Positions 7,132-9,600 of a stretch of 9,600 nt of DNA are shown one piece after another. The translations under genes were made by a program, and so were the position numbers. The notes below the pieces were generated by a model. The model was not told the DNA's origin. It searched no databases and was given only the letters and a program-made list of their open reading frames with translations. Source of the DNA: an uncultured Lachnospiraceae bacterium (GTDB lineage Bacteria > Bacillota > Clostridia > Lachnospirales > Lachnospiraceae); NCBI GenBank assembly GCA_945834545.1, contig CAMAHO010000074.1, positions 1-9,600 of the forward strand, written 5' to 3'. Numbering within the stretch: the stretch's first letter is position 1; each line of letters begins with the position of its first letter.

Positions 7132-7767
7132 ATGAATGTATTTACAGTAGTGAAGGACAATGTTACTGCAAGGCAAGTGGCTATGCAGTATGGTATTAAA
7201 ATCAATCGGAGCGGGCTGGCTTGCTGTCCGTTTCATAAGGACAAGACTCCCAGCATGAAGATGGATAAGAGATACTATTGCTATGGCTGTGGAGACACTG
7301 GAGATGCCATTGATTTTGTGGCAAAGTACTTCGGTCTTGCACCAAAGGAAGCTGCAATGAAGATTGCATCTGACTTTGGACTAAACTATGATGCAACCAA
7401 CCGAGCACCACCGAAAAAGATAGCACCAAGGAAAACACCGGAGCAGATATTGGATGAGGAACAGAGGCAGTGCTTTAGGGTTCTGTCGGACTATTATCAT
7501 CTGCTAAAGAAATGGAAAACAGAATATGTATCGAAGAGCATGGATGAGGAATGGCATCCCTGCTTTGTAGAAGCTCTGCAGAATATCAGTAAAGTGGAAT
7601 ATCAGCTTGATACTCTTCTTGAAAAGTATATCCCTGACAGAGCTTTTGTTGTTTCTGACATTGGAAAGGGGGTGAAGTCGATTGTACGAAGAATTGAAGA
7701 GTATCGAAGAAGTCAGGGCGATGCTGGAGTGCACAGAAAAGGGAGAAGTCAGGAAAACAGTAGGTAA
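7132..7767 (+). CDS. CHC2 zinc-finger protein (mobile-element DnaG-type primase fragment)
   Basis: This 211-residue protein begins MNVFTVVKDNVTARQVAMQY. It carries a CHC2-type zinc site, Cys32-x2-His35 and Cys50-x2-Cys53 (CPFH ... CYGC), followed by GDTGDAIDFVAKYFG, the standard DnaG N-terminal fold. There is no TOPRIM catalytic domain, as is usual for short CHC2 proteins encoded next to VapE. The pair probably acts in priming or replication of the element DNA. The C-terminal part (about 105-190) is the conserved alpha-helical tail of this family. The frame is open further upstream, but that stretch is antisense to the chemoreceptor. ATG 7132 follows GGGGAGAGG (7110-7118) at slightly long spacing and matches the family start. 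Its last 86 bases overlap the start of the vapE gene. Confidence 0.88.
   Translation: MNVFTVVKDNVTARQVAMQYGIKINRSGLACCPFHKDKTPSMKMDKRYYCYGCGDTGDAIDFVAKYFGLAPKEAAMKIASDFGLNYDATNRAPPKKIAPRKTPEQILDEEQRQCFRVLSDYYHLLKKWKTEYVSKSMDEEWHPCFVEALQNISKVEYQLDTLLEKYIPDRAFVVSDIGKGVKSIVRRIEEYRRSQGDAGVHRKGRSQENSR
7667..7684 (+). promoter_or_regulatory. Ribosome binding site deciding the TTG start of vapE
   Basis: GAAAGGGGGTG, inside the CHC2 coding sequence, lies about 6-8 bases before TTG 7682. No ATG in the vapE frame is available until 7721, by which point family-like N-terminal residues (YEELKSIEEVRA) have already been encoded. The two genes are probably translationally coupled. Confidence 0.45.
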
Positions 7768-8308
7768 TTATCGTCTGATTTTGATGCATGACCCGAATCT
7801 GAAAGGTGCATTCCGGCTGAATATGTTTACGGACAAAATTGACATTACAAGAGATTTGGGATGGCATCGGGAGAGTGAGAGCCTTACGGATGTGGATTTG
7901 AAGTTTCTTGTTGTCTATTTTGAAAAGCAATACGGATTATCCAACGAAAAGCGAATTGAGGATGTGATAAAGGTTGTGGCAAATGAAAACCGCTATCATC
8001 CGGTTCTTGATTATATCAATTCCTTAACATGGGATGGCAAGGAGCGAATACGCTATGTACTGCATCATTTCTTAGGAGCAGAGGTCAGCGATTACACTTA
8101 TGAGGTGATGAAGTTCTTTATGATGGGTATCATATCAAGAATTTCCTGCCCAGGCATCAAGTTTGAGGTAATGCTTTGCCTGGTAGGTGGTCAGGGAGCC
8201 GGTAAATCCACTTTTCTGCGTTTCCTTGCCATGAAGGACGATTGGTTTACGGATGATCTAAGAAAATGGATGATGACAATGTATACCGAAAGATACAAGC
8301 ACATCTGA
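7682..8308 (+). CDS. VapE-family helicase/primase, N-terminal part (gene frameshifted)
   Basis: This 208-residue frame holds the N-terminal half of a virulence-associated E (VapE/VirE) superfamily-3-like ATPase. It includes NMFTDKIDITRDLGWHRE (47-64), NENRYHPVLDYINSLTWDG (101-119) and the Walker A motif GGQGAGKST (169-177). It ends FTDDLRK, then WMMTMYTERYKHI, and stops at 8306-8308; the last 13 residues are out-of-frame read-through. The expected continuation (DDDNVYRK) is present one base out of register from 8269, so a single base was lost near 8267. TTG start, see the ribosome binding site entry. Without Walker B and the arginine finger this piece should not be an active ATPase by itself. 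A sequencing error at this spot would also explain it. Confidence 0.8.
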   Translation: MYEELKSIEEVRAMLECTEKGEVRKTVGNYRLILMHDPNLKGAFRLNMFTDKIDITRDLGWHRESESLTDVDLKFLVVYFEKQYGLSNEKRIEDVIKVVANENRYHPVLDYINSLTWDGKERIRYVLHHFLGAEVSDYTYEVMKFFMMGIISRISCPGIKFEVMLCLVGGQGAGKSTFLRFLAMKDDWFTDDLRKWMMTMYTERYKHI

Positions 8309-8964
8309 TTGTGGAGTTCCCTGAAATGGTGGCTATTCTCAATGCCAAGAATGTGGAAGATACCAAGTCCTTTATGAGCAGGCAGAAGGATACTTATAAG
8401 ACACCGTATGACCGGCATCCGAAAGACCATAAGAGGCAGTGTGTGTTTGCCGGTTCGTCAAATTCATTGGATTTTTTGCCTATGGATAGGTCGGGAAACC
8501 GAAGATTCCTGCCTATTCTGTGTAGGTCGAATGAGGCTGAGGTTCATATCCATGATGATGAAAAAGCATCAAGGGAATATATAGACCAAATGTGGGCAGA
8601 AGCAATGGTAATCTATAAGAGTGGCGATTTTCAGTTGAAGCTTCCAAAGAAGATTGAGGAAGAGCTTCGGGAGTATCAGAAACAGTTTATGCAGGAAGAT
8701 ACCAAGAAAGAGCGTATTCTTGATTATTTGGAGCATTGTCAAGCAAATATGGTTTGTTCAAGGCAGTTGTACGCTGAGGCATTGGGGAATGACGGAAATC
8801 CGGCACAATGGGAAATTCGAGAGATTAACGACATTATGAATAACTGTAGTGACTGGATTGCCTTTAGTAATCCAAGACATTTTTCTGAGCCATATCGCCG
8901 GCAGAAAGGATGGGAGAAGCCTGACAACAAAGGTCAGGATTTTCAACCGATTACCAAGGAGTAG
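8266..8964 (+). CDS. VapE-family helicase/primase, C-terminal part (gene frameshifted)
   Basis: This 232-residue frame continues the VapE protein. DDDNVYRKIQAHLIVEFPEM includes the Walker B strand with acidic residues (13-21). SFMSRQKDTYKTPYDR, CVFAGSSNSLDFLP (sensor region, 59-72) and GNRRFLPI (77-84, arginine-finger position) follow. Then come the family C-terminal helices, including NMVCSRQLYAEAL, QWEIREINDIMN and GWEKPDN. The ATG at 8266 arises at the frameshift point (AAA-ATG-GAT) and has no ribosome binding site, so this is the tail of one broken gene rather than an independent gene. Joined to the upstream part, the product would be about 427 residues. After the TAG at 8962 the frame stays open for MEQLSLPAEWMQ, which resembles a family C-terminus, so even this stop may be a mutation. 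Confidence 0.8.
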   Translation: MDDDNVYRKIQAHLIVEFPEMVAILNAKNVEDTKSFMSRQKDTYKTPYDRHPKDHKRQCVFAGSSNSLDFLPMDRSGNRRFLPILCRSNEAEVHIHDDEKASREYIDQMWAEAMVIYKSGDFQLKLPKKIEEELREYQKQFMQEDTKKERILDYLEHCQANMVCSRQLYAEALGNDGNPAQWEIREINDIMNNCSDWIAFSNPRHFSEPYRRQKGWEKPDNKGQDFQPITKE

Positions 8965-9017
8965 ATGGAACAGCTATCATTGCCGGCGGAGTGGATGCAG
9001 TGATAAATGCCCAGTAG

Positions 9018-9058
9018 GTTGTCGACTAGTTGTCTATCCCGTTGTCAATCTCGTTGTC
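9018..9058 (+). repeat. Cluster of four GTTGTC repeats at 11-12 bp spacing
   Basis: GTTGTC occurs at 9018, 9029, 9041 and 9053, so start-to-start distances are 11, 12 and 12 bases, close to one DNA helical turn. The third and fourth share the longer form CGTTGTC. An inverted copy, GACAACG, is at 9118-9124 on the far side of an A+T-rich block. This layout resembles iterons or a multi-site protein binding region beside replication genes. The repeats are seen directly; the role is inferred. Confidence 0.6.
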
Positions 9059-9203
9059 GGTTCTATATTCCTAAAACCCTTATATTTACTATATTTTTAG
9101 GGGGTATATATAGTTCTGACAACGAAAGCAACGGAATATTTTAAGAAAAAGTAAATTTAGGAAAAGTAACTATAAATAAAAGGAATTGAGAGTTTTTGAA
9201 GGT

Positions 9204-9229
9204 CGGTTGTCAGCTTCCGGTTGTCAGCT
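9204..9229 (+). repeat. 12-bp perfect direct repeat CGGTTGTCAGCT, two copies
   Basis: CGGTTGTCAGCT occurs at 9204-9215 and again at 9218-9229, separated by two bases. Each copy contains the GTTGTC core found in the upstream cluster. The pair lies 47 bases before the tnpW start, so it could be an operator for tnpW as well as part of an origin-like region. Confidence 0.6.
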
Positions 9230-9275
9230 GAAAGAGGCTCTTCCTTATCAGGCAAACAAAAAAGGAGAACACAAA

Positions 9276-9440
9276 ATGGAGAATACAAAATCACACACAC
9301 CGGTAGCACTCAGGAAGCAGATAGGTGGCACAATGTATGTTGTGAGCGTGCATTTCAATGAGGATGCCAAGGAAACCATGAAGGACAAGATAAAGAGACT
9401 GATTGAGAATGATGTTAGGGGAACGCAACATACTGCATAG
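9276..9440 (+). CDS. tnpW: TnpW-family small transposon-encoded protein
   Basis: This 54-residue protein has the family pattern LRKQIGGTMYVVSVHFNEDA followed by KETMKDKIKRLIENDV. The family is named after an accessory gene of Tn4451-type mobilizable transposons, and its molecular role is not established. A strong AAAGGAG (9261-9267) lies 8 bases before ATG 9276; the frame is open upstream to 9186, but that stretch holds the direct repeats. The last residues (RGTQHTA) are not recognisably conserved, so a slightly altered C-terminus is possible. In related elements a recombinase gene is often nearby, but none is visible before the window ends. Confidence 0.8.
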   Translation: MENTKSHTPVALRKQIGGTMYVVSVHFNEDAKETMKDKIKRLIENDVRGTQHTA

Positions 9441-9600
9441 GTAAAAAAGCATGTAGAAAAATTGTATATATCATGGGATAATCGGTGTGTTCGATGAGAG
9501 CGAAAATTTGAATTTGGCTATTTGGGTGTTGCTAAGTAATTATTAGGCACACTTGCTAAGTGAAACCATAAGTCTATAATTCAATATTGGTATATACACC
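9441..9600. other. Terminal stretch without a recognisable gene
   Basis: Both strands are interrupted by stops, and no chemoreceptor sequence reappears, so the element's right junction with the broken chemoreceptor gene is not here. Visible structure is a 9-bp direct repeat, TTGCTAAGT at 9529-9537 and 9553-9561 (24-base period). The second copy sits inside the small palindrome CACTTGCTAAGTG (9550-9562). It could be a regulatory site for a gene beyond the window, but nothing here proves that. Confidence 0.4.

Larger units (their letters stand above)
8965..9275. other. Non-coding A+T-rich gap with repeated GTTGTC motifs
   Basis: These 311 bases between vapE and tnpW hold no convincing gene. 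They contain six direct copies of GTTGTC and one inverted GACAAC, described separately. They also hold an A+T-rich block (about 9059-9200, roughly three-quarters A+T). Within it an inverted repeat, CCTAAAA (9070-9076) with TTTTAGG (9095-9101), spans 18 bases. The short frames that cross this gap change register and have no family features. The gap could carry a replication origin, a tnpW promoter (a TATAAA-like box lies at 9171-9176, with no clear -35) or both. Confidence 0.5.
7100..9441 (+). mobile_element. Remnant of an integrative/mobilizable element (CHC2 primase - VapE - TnpW cassette)
   Basis: Three consecutive plus-strand genes of mobile-element type interrupt a chemoreceptor gene. They are a CHC2 zinc-finger protein, a VapE-family helicase/primase and a TnpW-family small protein. 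This trio is familiar from mobilizable elements of gut Clostridia. The left edge is inferred from where chemoreceptor coding stops (about 7095-7110). The right edge given is only the end of tnpW; the true end may lie beyond the window. There is no relaxase, serine or tyrosine recombinase or excision gene in view. Together with the split vapE gene this suggests a truncated, decaying copy, although genes to the right are unseen. Confidence 0.65.

Noticed and set aside
8261..8272. Programmed -1 frameshift in vapE
   Set aside because: The AGAAAATGG context does not form an X-XXY-YYZ slippery heptamer in the reading frame, and I see no strong downstream stem-loop. A simple one-base deletion is more likely.
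8849..9100. 83-codon open frame crossing the vapE end and the repeat region
   Set aside because: It is out of frame with vapE for its first half and then reads low-complexity hydrophobic residues from the GTTGTC repeats. It has no ribosome binding site.
9018..9229. CRISPR-like array reading of the GTTGTC repeats
   Set aside because: Repeat units are only 6-12 bases, with spacers that are too short and irregular, and no cas genes are present.

Overview
The window looks like chromosomal DNA of a Clostridia bacterium, most likely a Lachnospiraceae-type gut anaerobe. The evidence is moderate G+C, strong GGAGG-like ribosome binding sites, a short ACT-less-looking homoserine dehydrogenase, a clostridial aspartate kinase, and a CHC2-primase/VapE/TnpW cassette of the kind carried by mobilizable elements of this group. 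This placement is inference from family resemblance; no search was run.

Region 1 (1-3188) is an aspartate-family amino acid operon. A promoter sits under a 26-bp near-perfect palindrome. It is followed by an HTH-ACT regulator of the PheB/ThrR type, homoserine dehydrogenase (hom) and aspartate kinase with two ACT domains (lysC-type). Gaps between the genes are 19 and 44 bp. The regulator probably senses an amino acid and controls this operon, and the palindrome is its obvious candidate operator.

Region 2 (3189-6340), on the same strand, encodes a membrane-anchored GH3/NagZ-like protein whose active-site motifs look degenerate, then a 535-residue alpha/beta hydrolase (PHB-depolymerase/esterase type). 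The second protein's N-terminal half may be a decayed hydrolase domain. Each gene ends in a GGGGGAC(G/A)G hairpin. The first hairpin contains a smaller nested intrinsic terminator. The second is followed by a T-run on the minus strand and so can also end the converging gene.

Region 3 (6349 to about 7100, minus strand) is the 3' part of a methyl-accepting chemotaxis protein gene. It is broken by an in-frame TAA and cut off upstream where foreign sequence begins.

Region 4 (about 7100-9600) is a mobile-element remnant: a CHC2 zinc-finger primase-like gene, a VapE-type helicase/primase gene split by a one-base frameshift between its Walker A and Walker B motifs, a roughly 310-bp A+T-rich gap with repeated GTTGTC motifs, and a small tnpW gene. 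No recombinase, relaxase or complete element end is visible. The last 160 bases show no gene.

The window is mostly ordinary core metabolism plus a decaying mobile element. I see no complete new system. The most useful leads are the palindromic operator, the phased GTTGTC repeats beside replication genes, the nested/shared hairpins, and the degenerate GH3 protein.
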